A DNA stretch of 64,000 nt from Bacillota bacterium (GCA_021845645.1 JAJZVM010000018.1:1-64000), one strand, 5' to 3'. Counted from the first letter of the stretch, positions 34,565 to 43,705 are shown. Made by a program: numbers and translations. The notes: generated by a model from the sequence alone, not told the origin.

Positions 34565-35431
34565 TCAACTGTCGCGGTGCTTCAGGATCTCCTGCAGCAC
34601 GGACGCGTAGTCCGCTCCGCCCCGTCCGGACTCTTCCACCTGCCTCAGCCAGGATTCCGCCGCTCTGAGCAGCCTCAGGTCCCGGCCGCCCTCGGCCCCT
34701 GCGGCGGTGACGAGTCCGGCGTCCTTGAGCGCGAGCGACAGGGCGAAGCGGACGGGGAGGGCGTCCTGTTCCGTTGCGGCTCGCCGGCGCTCCGCCTGCG
34801 CCCCTAGGGGCGTGTGGGCGAGAACGCTGAACGCCGTGTCGCGCGGCAGGCCAAGTCCGTCGGCCAGAGACAGGACTTCCCCGAGCAGACCGAGCACGCC
34901 GATCAGCGAGGCGTTCGCGACGAGCTTCGCCCGCGCGCCGTGCCCGAGGCGGCCGACGTGCAGCGGCGTGCCGAGCGCCTTGAGCAGGGGCTCAGCACGG
35001 GCGAAGTCGTCGCCCGTGCCGCCGACGAAGATGGTGAGCGCCCCGGCCTCCACCTCACCGAGACTGCCGAGCACCGGCGCGTCGACCATGCCGGCGCCAG
35101 GCGGCAGAACCCTGGCGAGATCCGCCACGGCCCTTGGCCCGACGGTGGACATCTCGAGAAGCAGCGCGCCCGCGCGGAGCCCCGCGAGGAGGCCGCCCTG
35201 GCCTTCGGCGACCTCCCGCAGGGCGTGCCCGTCGCGAAGCATGGTGATCACGAACTCAGCGTCCTGTGCGGCCTCGCGGGGCGTCGAGGCCCTCCGTGCG
35301 CCTTGCGCGAGAAGATCCGCCGTCCGTTCATGGGTCCGGTTCCATACGGTCAGCCGGTGGCCAGCGGCGAGAAGTCTCGTCGCCATGCGACTGCCCATCG
35401 CGCCTGTGCCGAGAAACGCTATTTCGCTCAT
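34565..35431 (-). CDS. NAD(P)-dependent beta-hydroxyacid dehydrogenase (3-hydroxyisobutyrate type)
   Basis: 288 residues. N-terminal Rossmann motif FLGTGAMGSRMATRL (about 5-19), substrate-binding VDAPVLGSLGEVEAGALTIFVGG (about 115-137), and the catalytic Lys in GARAKLVANASL. These match 3-hydroxyisobutyrate/tartronate semialdehyde reductase-like enzymes. The ATG at 35429-35431 gives the expected N-terminus; the ribosome site is weak. Divergent from the GT-C-like gene. Substrate could be 3-hydroxyisobutyrate or an imine; not determined. Confidence 0.88.
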   Translation of the reverse strand: MSEIAFLGTGAMGSRMATRLLAAGHRLTVWNRTHERTADLLAQGARRASTPREAAQDAEFVITMLRDGHALREVAEGQGGLLAGLRAGALLLEMSTVGPRAVADLARVLPPGAGMVDAPVLGSLGEVEAGALTIFVGGTGDDFARAEPLLKALGTPLHVGRLGHGARAKLVANASLIGVLGLLGEVLSLADGLGLPRDTAFSVLAHTPLGAQAERRRAATEQDALPVRFALSLALKDAGLVTAAGAEGGRDLRLLRAAESWLRQVEESGRGGADYASVLQEILKHRDS

Positions 35432-35540
35432 GGCATCAGCATAGCCGATCCGTGCGGACGGGACACGGAGGCCCGGCAGGACACGCCGCGCCGCCGGGCG
35501 AAGTGGGGCCGAAAGGCGATCCAGCGGGGGAGGGCGGTCC

Positions 35541-36647
35541 TTGGCGGCGGAACTGCGTCGGGACAGGCTCGTGCGGGCGCTCGGCACGGCGATCCTCGTT
35601 CTCCTTGCGCTCTACATCGCCCACCATGCGGTGGTATCGGATATCGGCATCTACCAGCGGTACGCCAGGGGCTTCTCCTTGCACGGGAGCTTCCCGCGCG
35701 AGTATCCGCCGTTGGCCCTCGTGCCCATGCTGCTCGCAAGGTCGCTCGCGCTCGCCTTCCATCTCAGCTTCACGCAGGCCTGGCTCCTGCTCTCGGCCGT
35801 CGTGCTCTACTTCCTGGCCCTCACGATCGACCGCCCGACGGTGCTGGTCGCGCTCCTGCCGCTCGCGTCGCCGCTCCTTGGCACCTACGACATCTGGCCG
35901 ATCCTCTGCCTCGTGCTGAGCTACCGCCTGCTCGAGCGGCAGCCGACCCTGAGCTGGTTCCTGCTCGGCGTCGCGATCGCCCTGAAACTCTTTCCGATCC
36001 TCTTCATCCCGCTCTGGTGGCAGCAGACGCGGCGGGGTTGGGGCTACCTGCTCTTGCCGCTCGTCACCTTCTACCCGCCGGCCTTGGCGTCGGTGGTGCA
36101 CTACCAGTTCGCTCGCCAGGCGGAGTGGGAGTCCACCGTGTCCCTCCTGAGCGCCATCCTGACGCCGTCCTTGATGGTGCTCAGGCACGCGTTCGGCTCG
36201 GTCGAGTACTACAGCCTGTGGTCGGACCGCCTGAGCCTTTTGCTCGACGGCGTCTACCTGGCCTTCTTCGTCTGGATCGCCTTCCTGCGCAGGGATCTCC
36301 GCCTGATGCCGCGCATGCTGCTGCTGCTCTCGCTCTGGTTCCTCACCAACAAGGTGCTCTCGGTGCAGTACGTCTTCTGGGTCGTCTGCCTCGCCTATCT
36401 CGAGGGGCAGAACCTCTGGGCGTTCGGCGCGCTCGCCTGGGCGACGGCCCTTCTCTACCCCTGGCTACCCGCGGTCTACCAGGGGGCACAGGCCCTCCTC
36501 GGCCTGCCGGCGACCCTGCAGGCCGCCATGCGCCTCGCCATGACGCTCGTCGCGGTGCGCCTCGCGGTCTGGCTCGGCATCGTCGTGGCTCTCCTGCGCC
36601 CGCGGGTCGCAGCGCCTGCGCTGCCGGCGGGAGAGGCGGCGGACTGA
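35541..36647 (+). CDS. Polytopic membrane protein, GT87/GT-C-like
   Basis: 368 residues with about nine to ten transmembrane helices. An early extracytoplasmic loop has DIGIYQRYARGF and REYPPLAL, resembling the acidic residue and YPP motif of DUF2029/GT87 polyprenyl-phosphate-mannose glycosyltransferases. This suggests sugar transfer from a lipid donor at the outer face, but the similarity is short. Start TTG 35541 lies close to the divergent dehydrogenase gene (110 bases). Confidence 0.72.
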   Translation: MAAELRRDRLVRALGTAILVLLALYIAHHAVVSDIGIYQRYARGFSLHGSFPREYPPLALVPMLLARSLALAFHLSFTQAWLLLSAVVLYFLALTIDRPTVLVALLPLASPLLGTYDIWPILCLVLSYRLLERQPTLSWFLLGVAIALKLFPILFIPLWWQQTRRGWGYLLLPLVTFYPPALASVVHYQFARQAEWESTVSLLSAILTPSLMVLRHAFGSVEYYSLWSDRLSLLLDGVYLAFFVWIAFLRRDLRLMPRMLLLLSLWFLTNKVLSVQYVFWVVCLAYLEGQNLWAFGALAWATALLYPWLPAVYQGAQALLGLPATLQAAMRLAMTLVAVRLAVWLGIVVALLRPRVAAPALPAGEAAD

Positions 36648-36723
36648 CCCAAGGTCGGGCGGAAGGACAGGGCCGACCGGAGGCGAAGGAGAATCTCCCG
36701 GCCAAGATGAGGAGTGACGATCG

Positions 36724-37725
36724 ATGGCTCTGCCTGACCGCTTTCCCGCGCTGCTCGTGGAAAAGGACGAGAGCGGCTTCCGCTTCGGCGAGAAGGAACT
36801 GACGCCTGCGGACCTGCCCCAGGGGGAGGTGACGATCGAGGTTCGCTACTCCGCCGTGAACTTCAAGGACGGCCTCGCCACCATCCCGAAGGGCAACGTC
36901 GCGCGCGGCTACCCGCTCGTGCCCGGCATCGACCTCGGCGGCGTCGTGGTGGAGTCGGAAGACGGAAGGTTCCGCGCGGGCGACCAGGTGGTGGCGACCG
37001 GCCACGACCTCGGCGTAGCGCACCACGGCGGCTACGCCGCCTACGCGCGCCTGCCCGGGGACTGGGTCTTCAAGCTGCCGAGAGGTCTCGACCTGCGCCA
37101 GGCGATCGCCATCGGCACCGCCGGGGTCACGGCGGCGGAGGCCATCCTGCGCTTCGAGCGCGAAGGCCTGCGCAAGGAGATGGGACCGGTGCTGGTCACG
37201 GGTGCGACGGGCGGTGTCGGCTGCCTCGCGGTCGACATGCTCGCGGGCCTCGGCTACACGGTCGAGGCGAGCACGGGCAAGCCGGAAGCCGAGGCATTCC
37301 TGAAGGCCCTCGGCGCGCAGGCGATCGTGCCGCGCGTGGAGCTGCAGCCCGAGTCCCCGCGGCCCCTCGACCGGCAGCGCTGGGCGGCCGCCATCGACCC
37401 CGTCGGTGGCAGGACGCTCGCGACCGTGCTCAGCCGCCTGCGTTACGGCGGGCTCGTGGCGTCGGTGGGACTCACCGCGGGCTCCGGCTTCGAGACGAGC
37501 GTCTTCCCCTTCATCCTGCGCAACGCCACGCTCTTCGGCGTGGAGTCCGCCTACCTGTCGCGCGCCGAGCGCGAGGTGATCTGGCGGCGCATGGCCGACG
37601 ACCTGCGGCCCGCCCATCTCGACAGCCTGATCACGCATGAGATCGCCTGGCCCGAACTGCCAGCTGCCCTCGAACGCATTCTTCAGGGCGGGGTGACGGG
37701 CCGGATCGTCGTGGCCCTGCCCTAG
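36724..37725 (+). CDS. YhdH/AcuI-like quinone oxidoreductase (acryloyl-CoA reductase family)
   Basis: 333 residues, zinc-free medium-chain dehydrogenase. The N-terminus MALPDRFPALLVEKDESG and SAVNFKDGLATIP, GYPLVPGIDLGG and the nucleotide-binding VLVTGATGGVGCLAVDML match the YhdH/YhfP/AcuI group, which reduces acryloyl-CoA or related enoyl compounds with NADPH. In the middle GHDLGVAHHGGYAAYA is also typical. It could take part in propionate or dimethylsulfoniopropionate-type metabolism or in enone detoxification. An AGGAG-type site precedes the ATG. Confidence 0.9.
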   Translation: MALPDRFPALLVEKDESGFRFGEKELTPADLPQGEVTIEVRYSAVNFKDGLATIPKGNVARGYPLVPGIDLGGVVVESEDGRFRAGDQVVATGHDLGVAHHGGYAAYARLPGDWVFKLPRGLDLRQAIAIGTAGVTAAEAILRFEREGLRKEMGPVLVTGATGGVGCLAVDMLAGLGYTVEASTGKPEAEAFLKALGAQAIVPRVELQPESPRPLDRQRWAAAIDPVGGRTLATVLSRLRYGGLVASVGLTAGSGFETSVFPFILRNATLFGVESAYLSRAEREVIWRRMADDLRPAHLDSLITHEIAWPELPAALERILQGGVTGRIVVALP

Positions 37726-37778
37726 GCGACCCCGGGGCCAGGGAGTCCAGGGCGGTGACGCGAGGGGAGGCGGAGGAG

Positions 37779-38252
37779 ATGGCAGGGAACCCGCACGAGG
37801 GCTGCCCCTTCTGCAACTGGGCTGCGGGCACGCCCTTCGTGCACGAGGACCCGCTGGCCGTCGCGCTGATCGATAGGCGCCCGATCAACCGCTACCATGT
37901 GCTGGTCGTGCCGAGAAGGCACGTGGTGAACTTCGTCGACCTGCCGCCGGAGCTCCTGACGCATCTCTTCCGGCTGACGCAGGTCCTCTCGCAGGGCATA
38001 CGGGACGTCTGCCGACCGGATGCCATCCAGCATCTCACCGACGACGATCTCGCGGGCCATGGTTTCAACCTGGTCCCACACTTCAAGATCCACATCATTC
38101 CCAGGTTCCAGGGGGACCGGGTGCGCATCGACTGGGGCCGGGGGCCCGAGCCCAGCCTCGCCGATCGGGGCCAGTGGGCGGCCGAGCTGCGCGCGGCACT
38201 CGCGGGCGAAGGCGGTGCGGCAGGGCCCGGCGCGCCTTTCCGAAGCCGATGA
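37779..38252 (+). CDS. HIT-family protein lacking the catalytic histidine
   Basis: 157 residues. The start has CPFC and VHEDPLAVALIDRRPINRYHVLVVPRRHVVNF (about 22-53; typical HIT block). The signature HxHxHxx reads His101-Phe-Lys103-Ile-His105, so the middle His, which becomes AMP-linked in working HIT hydrolases, is Lys. Thus it may bind nucleotides without hydrolysis, or use other chemistry. ATG 37779 is preferred over GTG 37755 because GGGGAGG lies 8 bases before it. The stop overlaps the start of the methyltransferase gene by 4 bases. Confidence 0.85.
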   Translation: MAGNPHEGCPFCNWAAGTPFVHEDPLAVALIDRRPINRYHVLVVPRRHVVNFVDLPPELLTHLFRLTQVLSQGIRDVCRPDAIQHLTDDDLAGHGFNLVPHFKIHIIPRFQGDRVRIDWGRGPEPSLADRGQWAAELRAALAGEGGAAGPGAPFRSR

Positions 38253-39016
38253 CGCCGGGCAAGGCAGCCAATGGGAACCGCGAGTGGTTTCGCCGCTATT
38301 ACGGCGACGACTATATGGACTCCGTACGACAGATCCTCGGCTGGGAGCGCACAGAGCGCGAGGCGGACTTCGTGCTGCGGGTGACGGGCCTGCGGCAGGG
38401 GGCGCGCGTCGCGGATCTCGGCTGCGGCGAGGGACGCCATGCCCTCGCCCTCGCGGCAAGGGGCATGCGCGTGACGGCGCTCGACATCAGTCCGTCCTTC
38501 ATCGAACGGGGGCGGGCCGAGGCAGTGCGCCAGGGACTCCACGTGGACTGGGTCCTGGGCGACATGCGCACGCCGCGCCCGGGACCGTACGATCTGATCG
38601 CGCTCCTCTTCCAGATCTTCGGCTACTTCTCGGACGAAGAGAACCTGGAACTCCTGCGGGACTGGCGCAACGCGCTCGCGCCGGACGGCCGCCTGATCGT
38701 CGATGTCTGGAACCGCGAGCGCATCCTGGCCGACTTCGTTCCGCACGCGGAGTGGACCGCGGCCTCGGGCCTCGCGGTCCGGGAGGAGCGGACCTGGGAC
38801 GCGGCGACAGGACGCCTCGCTGTGCGCTACCGGTACCGGCGGCGGGAGGGGCCGGCGCGCGCATACGACGCGAGCTTCCGCCTCTACGGCAGGGAGGAGA
38901 TCACGGCGCTTCTCCGGCAGGCGGGCTTCGCTCTGGACCGCGTCTTCGGCGACCTCCAGGGGGCTCCATGGCGCCCGGACAGCCCGCGCCTCGTCGTCCT
39001 CGCCGCCGGGATCTGA
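38249..39016 (+). CDS. Class I SAM-dependent methyltransferase
   Basis: 255 residues. Motif I is VADLGCGEGRHALALA (about 54-69), motif II ALDIS, then GDMRTP and the long PDGRLIVDVWN strand. This is a Rossmann-fold methyltransferase of the Methyltransf_25 type; the substrate is unknown. It is translationally coupled to the HIT protein (ATGA overlap), and M20 amidohydrolase follows after about 85 bases. Confidence 0.88.
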   Translation: MTPGKAANGNREWFRRYYGDDYMDSVRQILGWERTEREADFVLRVTGLRQGARVADLGCGEGRHALALAARGMRVTALDISPSFIERGRAEAVRQGLHVDWVLGDMRTPRPGPYDLIALLFQIFGYFSDEENLELLRDWRNALAPDGRLIVDVWNRERILADFVPHAEWTAASGLAVREERTWDAATGRLAVRYRYRRREGPARAYDASFRLYGREEITALLRQAGFALDRVFGDLQGAPWRPDSPRLVVLAAGI

Positions 39017-39100
39017 TGGTGGTTTTCGGGGCCTCGCGGCGAGGAGATCGCCTGCGGGCCCAGAAAGCATTGCGAGGAGCCGGAGCGGGGAGGTAGGGAC

Positions 39101-40303
39101 ATGTCGGCGGGAGATCGGATCACGGCAAGCGCCGAGGCCCTTGCGGGGCAGCTCACGGAGTGGCGGCGCCACCTGCACGAGCATCCGGAATTGAGTTTCC
39201 AGGAGTACGAGACGACGGACTTCCTCGAGCGCACGCTGCGGGGCTTCGGCGTCGACCCGGTGCGCAAGACCGAAACCGGCCTCTGGTTCGATATCGAGGG
39301 CGCGAGGAGCGGGCGCACCGTGCTGGTGCGCGCCGACATCGACGCCCTGCCGATCGAGGAGGAGGCGGACGTCCCGTACAGGTCGGGACGGCCCGGCGTC
39401 ATGCACGCCTGCGGTCACGACGGGCATACCGCGATCGCGCTTGGCGTGACGAAACTCCTGCTCGAGCGGCGGGCAGCGATCGCCGGGCGCGTCCGGGTCC
39501 TGTTCCAGCCGGCCGAGGAAAAGCTGCCCGGCGGAGCGCCGATGATGATCCGCGCCGGGGTGCTCGAGGGCGTCGACGAGGCCGTCGGCCTGCACCTCAT
39601 CCCGATGCGGCTATGGGCCCCTGGCGGCGTGTTCCCCGTCGGGAGGGCGGCCCTGATCGACGGTCCGGCCATGGCCGCCGCCGAGGAGTTCCGCATCCGC
39701 ATCCGGGGCGTGGGCGGGCACGGGGCGGCGCCGCATACGGCGGTGGACGCCATCGCCTGCGCGACGCAGGTGGTGAACGCTCTGCAGCATATTGTCAGTC
39801 GCCAGGTGGATCCGCTGCAGCCGGCCGTCGTCACCGTGGGCACGTTCCACGCGGGATACAACTTCAACGTCATCGCGCCGCAGGCCGAACTGACCGGCAC
39901 GGTGCGGGCGTTCGACGAGTCCGTCCGGGACCGCATGGAGGAGAGTCTCAGGCGCATCGTCCGGCAGACGGCGGACGCGTTCGGCGCGGCGGCGGACGTC
40001 GAGTACATCCGCGGCTATCCGCCGCTCGTCAACACCCCCGAGCAGGCGGACGTGGTCCGGGGGGTCGTCCGGGATCTCTACGGGTCCGAGGCTCTCGAGC
40101 CGGCGGTGCCGATGATGGGGGCGGAGGACTTCGCCTACATCCTGCAGGAGCGCCCCGGGGCATTCCTCTGGCTGGGCTGCGGCAGCGAGGAACTCGAAGC
40201 CACCTACGCGAACCACCACCCAAAGTTCGCCATCGACGAACGGGCCCTCCCCATCGGCGCGGCCGTGCTGACGACAGCGGCGCTGCGTCTGCTGGAAAGG
40301 TAG
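39101..40303 (+). CDS. M20-family amidohydrolase (hippurate/N-acetyl-amino-acid hydrolase type)
   Basis: 400 residues, two-domain metallopeptidase-like enzyme. Metal ligands lie in VMHACGHDGHTA (Cys and His), in FQPAEE, HLIP and near the C-terminus in MGAEDFAYIL. The dimerisation/lid domain contains GVGGHGAAPHTAVDAI. Enzymes of this type (AmaA, HipO, ThiN-like, IAA-amino acid hydrolase) split N-acyl amino acids. AGGTAGGG lies before ATG 39101. Two strong hairpins follow the stop. Confidence 0.92.
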   Translation: MSAGDRITASAEALAGQLTEWRRHLHEHPELSFQEYETTDFLERTLRGFGVDPVRKTETGLWFDIEGARSGRTVLVRADIDALPIEEEADVPYRSGRPGVMHACGHDGHTAIALGVTKLLLERRAAIAGRVRVLFQPAEEKLPGGAPMMIRAGVLEGVDEAVGLHLIPMRLWAPGGVFPVGRAALIDGPAMAAAEEFRIRIRGVGGHGAAPHTAVDAIACATQVVNALQHIVSRQVDPLQPAVVTVGTFHAGYNFNVIAPQAELTGTVRAFDESVRDRMEESLRRIVRQTADAFGAAADVEYIRGYPPLVNTPEQADVVRGVVRDLYGSEALEPAVPMMGAEDFAYILQERPGAFLWLGCGSEELEATYANHHPKFAIDERALPIGAAVLTTAALRLLER

Positions 40304-40306
40304 CGA

Positions 40307-40348
40307 GACGCCACCTGAGTCCCCCCGTTCGGGGGAGCGGGTGGCGTC
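40307..40348 (+). terminator. Hairpin after M20 gene
   Basis: 9-bp outer stem GACGCCACC / GGTGGCGTC enclosing an inner CCCCC/GGGGG stem with GTTC loop, 4 bases after the stop; followed by CCTCGGTTTCTTC. Probably a terminator. Confidence 0.6.
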
Positions 40349-40366
40349 CCTCGGTTTCTTCGCGAT

Positions 40367-40412
40367 GCGCAGCAGGAAGCGACGCTCTTCTGGGCGTCGC
40401 TTCCTGCTGCGC
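40367..40412. repeat. Perfect 19-bp inverted repeat
   Basis: Left arm 40367-40385 (GCGCAGCAGGAAGCGACGC), 8-base loop, right arm 40394-40412 perfectly complementary. It is longer than needed for a terminator, lacks a T-run, and stands just after a first hairpin. The 325-base gap 40304-40628 holds further small hairpins (40550-40605) and no gene. Confidence 0.7.
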
Positions 40413-40628
40413 GAGGCCGCAGACGTGGCTGGGCGGAGAAGTTTTAGCAAGGTGGACAGCGCGATGCCGCGCCAGGGTGGTGCGCCAAGACAAGAAGCCG
40501 CTAAGAAATAGGGGCCGGCCCCCTCGAAACCCCCAGAGACCCTCCGCTTGGTTCGCATTGCTCTAGCGAACCACCTTACTGCAATGCGCCCCGCCTCTTG
40601 GCGGGTGCGTCACGGGAGGGATTCTCTC

Positions 40629-41483
40629 TTGGGTACGTTATCGCTCCTTTGGGAGCTTCTCGCCGATCGCAACGCGCGTCGCGTGATCTTTGCGGTCACG
40701 GTCGGACTCGTGCCGCTGGCCACGCTCGTGCCGGCGGCCCTGGCGCCGGGACTGGGCACCGCAGGTGGCCTTGGCGGTTTTCTGGCTCTCCTTGTCTTCT
40801 CCGCCTTCAGCACCGGTCTACTGCTGCTCGGGTCGAGCGCGGCCGTCGCTGCCGTCACGGTTCGGCTGCAGGGTCTCTCCTGGCAGGAGTTCAGGGCGCG
40901 CACGCTCGCCGCGGCCATCGGCGGACTCCTGGGCCTGGCCGTGGTGGGCGGCGTCGTGGTGCCGGCACTGGCGCTGGTGTTTGCGCTTGTGCCGCTCCTG
41001 CGCTGGCCTGCCTTCATCGTCGGCCTGATGGCCGTCGGCTGGCTCGCGATGCTGTCGGCCGCCGCGGCCGACGTCGGTCCCGTGAACGCGCCCAGGGCGT
41101 TGCTTGAGCTCTGGCGCCGGCAGGTGCTCCATGTTTCGCTCCGTCTTGCCGTGCTCTGCCTCCTGATCGCGACGGTGCTCGGCATCCTCGTGCGCTCGGG
41201 GGTGCAGGCGACCCTGGCCGTATGGCTCGCGGCCGCCGTCGTCTGTCTGGCGCCGGCCGGCGCCGGATTCGTCTGGCAGGGCGCCTGGCGCCTCGAAGGC
41301 CTGCCGCTTTGGGTGGACAGGTACCTGCATGAGACCGAGGAAGGCGTCATGCGCTCGGTGACCACGGCCCTGCGCGATTGGATCTTCGTCTCGCAGCAGG
41401 AAGAAGAGCCCCCGATCGCAAAATCGCCCTCGCGGCGAACCGCGCTTGCGGGTAGCGGCCGATTCGGTTCCGACAGGGCCTAG
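40629..41483 (+). CDS. Polytopic membrane protein of unknown function
   Basis: About 284 residues with five to six transmembrane helices (around 18-38, 47-70, 98-120, 122-142, 168-188, 195-215) and a hydrophilic C-terminal tail of about 60 residues (RYLHETEEGVMRSVTT, then QQEEEPP) that is probably cytoplasmic. It looks like a DUF-type integral membrane protein. TTG 40629 has GGGAGGG 8 bases upstream, while the open frame extends back into the hairpin region without support. No assignment. Confidence 0.65.
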   Translation: MGTLSLLWELLADRNARRVIFAVTVGLVPLATLVPAALAPGLGTAGGLGGFLALLVFSAFSTGLLLLGSSAAVAAVTVRLQGLSWQEFRARTLAAAIGGLLGLAVVGGVVVPALALVFALVPLLRWPAFIVGLMAVGWLAMLSAAAADVGPVNAPRALLELWRRQVLHVSLRLAVLCLLIATVLGILVRSGVQATLAVWLAAAVVCLAPAGAGFVWQGAWRLEGLPLWVDRYLHETEEGVMRSVTTALRDWIFVSQQEEEPPIAKSPSRRTALAGSGRFGSDRA

Positions 41484-41574
41484 CAGGCCGTCGCCCGTGT
41501 CCGGTGGCGGCCAGGGCGGACCGTATCGTCCGGGCCCAAGGCACGGGTCCTCGCCGCGTGAGGGGGGAGCCTCG

Positions 41575-42141
41575 ATGATGCGCAAGACCTGGATGCTGGC
41601 CCTGCCTCTGATGTTCCTGCTCGCCGCCTGCGGCACGACCGCGAGCGCGGCGAGCGGGCAGCATCACGCGAAAAAGGCCGGCTCCTTCCAAAGCAGCGGC
41701 GCTACCGCCAGCGGTACGGGCTCCGTGGCCATAGGGACGGTCACGGTGGGTGGCAAGAGCGAACAGGTGCTGACGACGCCGTCGGGCCTGACGCTCTACT
41801 ACTTCACGCCCGATACCGCGACCCAGGCCACATGCAGCGGCGCCTGCGCCAAGATCTGGCCGCCGCTCGTGCTCGGGTCGGGCCGGCCGTCGGCACCGCC
41901 CGGTCTCAAGGGGACGCTGGGCACCGTGCAGGGCGCGAACGGCCTGCAGGTGACCTACAATGGCCATCCGCTCTACGCCTTCTCGGGCGACAAGAAGCCG
42001 GGGCAGGCGAACGGCGAGGGACTGCAGGGCAAGTGGTACGTCGCCACCGTAGGCCTCGCGAGCGGGGCGGGCGGCGGTGTCGGCACCTCGTCGAGCGGCG
42101 GTTCCTCGAGCAGCGGCTCGTCCGGCAGTTCCGGCTGGTAA
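41575..42141 (+). CDS. COG4315-type lipoprotein with secreted repeat
   Basis: 188 residues. Lipobox LLAAC (Cys19) follows a short basic start. The core has two repeats of the secreted-repeat family: LTTPSGLTLYYFTPDTATQATCSGACAKIWPPL, given here as Leu-Tyr-Tyr-Phe followed by D-x(6)-C-x-G-x-C-x-x-x-W-P-P, and then YNGHPLYAFSGDKKPGQANGEGLQGKWYV. The tail is a low-complexity Gly/Ser run. Such proteins occur in acidophiles and soil bacteria; function unknown, envelope location. ATG 41575 has GGGGGGAG upstream. A strong terminator follows. Confidence 0.88.
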   Translation: MMRKTWMLALPLMFLLAACGTTASAASGQHHAKKAGSFQSSGATASGTGSVAIGTVTVGGKSEQVLTTPSGLTLYYFTPDTATQATCSGACAKIWPPLVLGSGRPSAPPGLKGTLGTVQGANGLQVTYNGHPLYAFSGDKKPGQANGEGLQGKWYVATVGLASGAGGGVGTSSSGGSSSSGSSGSSGW

Positions 42142-42152
42142 CCGAGAACTAC

Positions 42153-42182
42153 GAAGGCGCCCTCCCGGCGGAGGGCGCCTTC
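42153..42182. terminator. Bidirectional terminator
   Basis: Perfect 12-bp hairpin GAAGGCGCCCTC / GAGGGCGCCTTC with 6-base loop, between the convergent lipoprotein and MFS genes. Stem ends with TTC on one side and GAA on the other, serving both directions. Confidence 0.75.
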
Positions 42183-42195
42183 ACGCCGCAAAGCG

Positions 42196-43563
42196 TCAGA
42201 TGCGGTCTTCGGCGGCCGCGATCTCGAGCGGCAGTCCCTTCGGTTCCGGCAGGGCGTAAATCGTGAGCAGCGCGCCGAGCAGCGACACGACGGCCAGGAT
42301 CGCCATCGTGCCCGCCAGCTGCAGGTGCAGCACGAGCAGTGGCATCAGGAAGGCCCCCAGGAACGCGCCGAACTTGGCGCTGCCGGCCGAGATGCCGTCG
42401 CCGAGTCCACGGATCTCCACGGGGAAGACCTCCGCCGGGAAGATGAACGTGGTGACGTTGGGGCCGAACTCGATGAAGAAGTAGCTGACCGCGTAGACGG
42501 CCAGGAAAACGATCGGCAGGGCGCGCACGGCCGGGATCAGGGCGATGACGCCGTAGGCGGCGGTCATCACGAGGAAGCCGCGCCACTGGATGCGCTTGCG
42601 GCCACTCTTGTCCACGCGGCGGACGGCGAGCCAGTAGCCTGGGACGGCGGCGACGAGGAAGATCAGCGCCGCGATCAGGGTCGAGAAAAGGAGCGAGGCG
42701 CCCGGCAGCAGGGCGCGCAGGATGATCTGCGACGAGACGCCGGTGCCATAGAACGCGATGTCCATCAGGAACCATGCGCCAGCCGTGCCGAGCAGGCGTT
42801 TGCGGTAGATCGGATCCGTGAGGCGCGCCTTGCGGCTGCGGCTCTGCACCGTCGCGTTCTGGAGGTCGATGCCGGCGACGTCGTGCACCACCTGCGCAGC
42901 CGACTGCGCCTCGCCGCGGACGGTGAGCGCGTAGCGAGGGGTCTCCTTGATGGTGCGGCGGAGGTAGATCACGGAGGCGGCGGGGATCGCGCCGATGGCC
43001 AGCATGAGGCGCCACGCGAGGTCGTGCGGCACGCCGGTGGCGAGGAGCAGCGCGGCCATGGCCGGTCCGGCGAGAAGGCCGAGCCCCTGCATCGAGAAGA
43101 CGGTGCCGATCATCTGGCCGCGGTTCGAGCGGTTTGCGTACTCGCTCGTGATGATCGCCGAGCCCGCGTAGTCGCCGCCGACGCCGAAGCCCACCAGGGC
43201 GCGGAACAGCATCAGCTGCCAGACCGTGTGCGAGAAGGCAGAGAAAACGGCACCGAGCGTCAGCAGAATGACCTCGATGCCGTAGATGCTCTTGCGCCCG
43301 AGAAGGTCCATCGCCCGGCCGAAGACGATGGCCCCCAGCATGGACGCCAGGAGGGACGTCGAGTTCAGCCACATCAGGTCCGTGGTGGATAGGTGCCAGA
43401 TCGGTGTCAGGATCGCGGTGACCGTGCCGATGATGAAGAGATCGTAGGCGTCTGTGAAGAAGCCCATGCCGGCGATGAGAACGGTGCGCCAATGGTAGCG
43501 CGAGAAATCTGCCTCGTCGAGCGCGTGGTACACCGACTGGATATCCGACGTCTCCGTCAGCAA
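42196..43563 (-). CDS. MFS transporter, phosphate:H+ symporter-like/sugar-porter superfamily
   Basis: 455 residues, 12 predicted helices. GMGFFTDAYDLFIIG near residue 32 and the GRAMDLLGRKSIYG loop (motif A) recall the PHS group, along with GVGGDYAGSAIITSEYANRSNRG, typical for that group. Proton-coupled uptake of phosphate or a related anion is the best guess. The start is TTG at 43563. It is divergent from the tusA region with a 490-base gap; a role in sulfur-compound transport is possible but unproven. Confidence 0.84.
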   Translation of the reverse strand: MLTETSDIQSVYHALDEADFSRYHWRTVLIAGMGFFTDAYDLFIIGTVTAILTPIWHLSTTDLMWLNSTSLLASMLGAIVFGRAMDLLGRKSIYGIEVILLTLGAVFSAFSHTVWQLMLFRALVGFGVGGDYAGSAIITSEYANRSNRGQMIGTVFSMQGLGLLAGPAMAALLLATGVPHDLAWRLMLAIGAIPAASVIYLRRTIKETPRYALTVRGEAQSAAQVVHDVAGIDLQNATVQSRSRKARLTDPIYRKRLLGTAGAWFLMDIAFYGTGVSSQIILRALLPGASLLFSTLIAALIFLVAAVPGYWLAVRRVDKSGRKRIQWRGFLVMTAAYGVIALIPAVRALPIVFLAVYAVSYFFIEFGPNVTTFIFPAEVFPVEIRGLGDGISAGSAKFGAFLGAFLMPLLVLHLQLAGTMAILAVVSLLGALLTIYALPEPKGLPLEIAAAEDRI

Positions 43564-43705
43564 GCAGCGGTCGCTCCCTTGACCTGACGCACTGCGATGC
43601 CCCAGGACGCTCCTGGGCCGGGTCCGAGCACGCCCATCGTGCCCCTTGCAAGACTAGCGTATCACGTTTGGCCCCGCAATGGGCCCGCGGCGGATTCGGG
43701 GGCCT

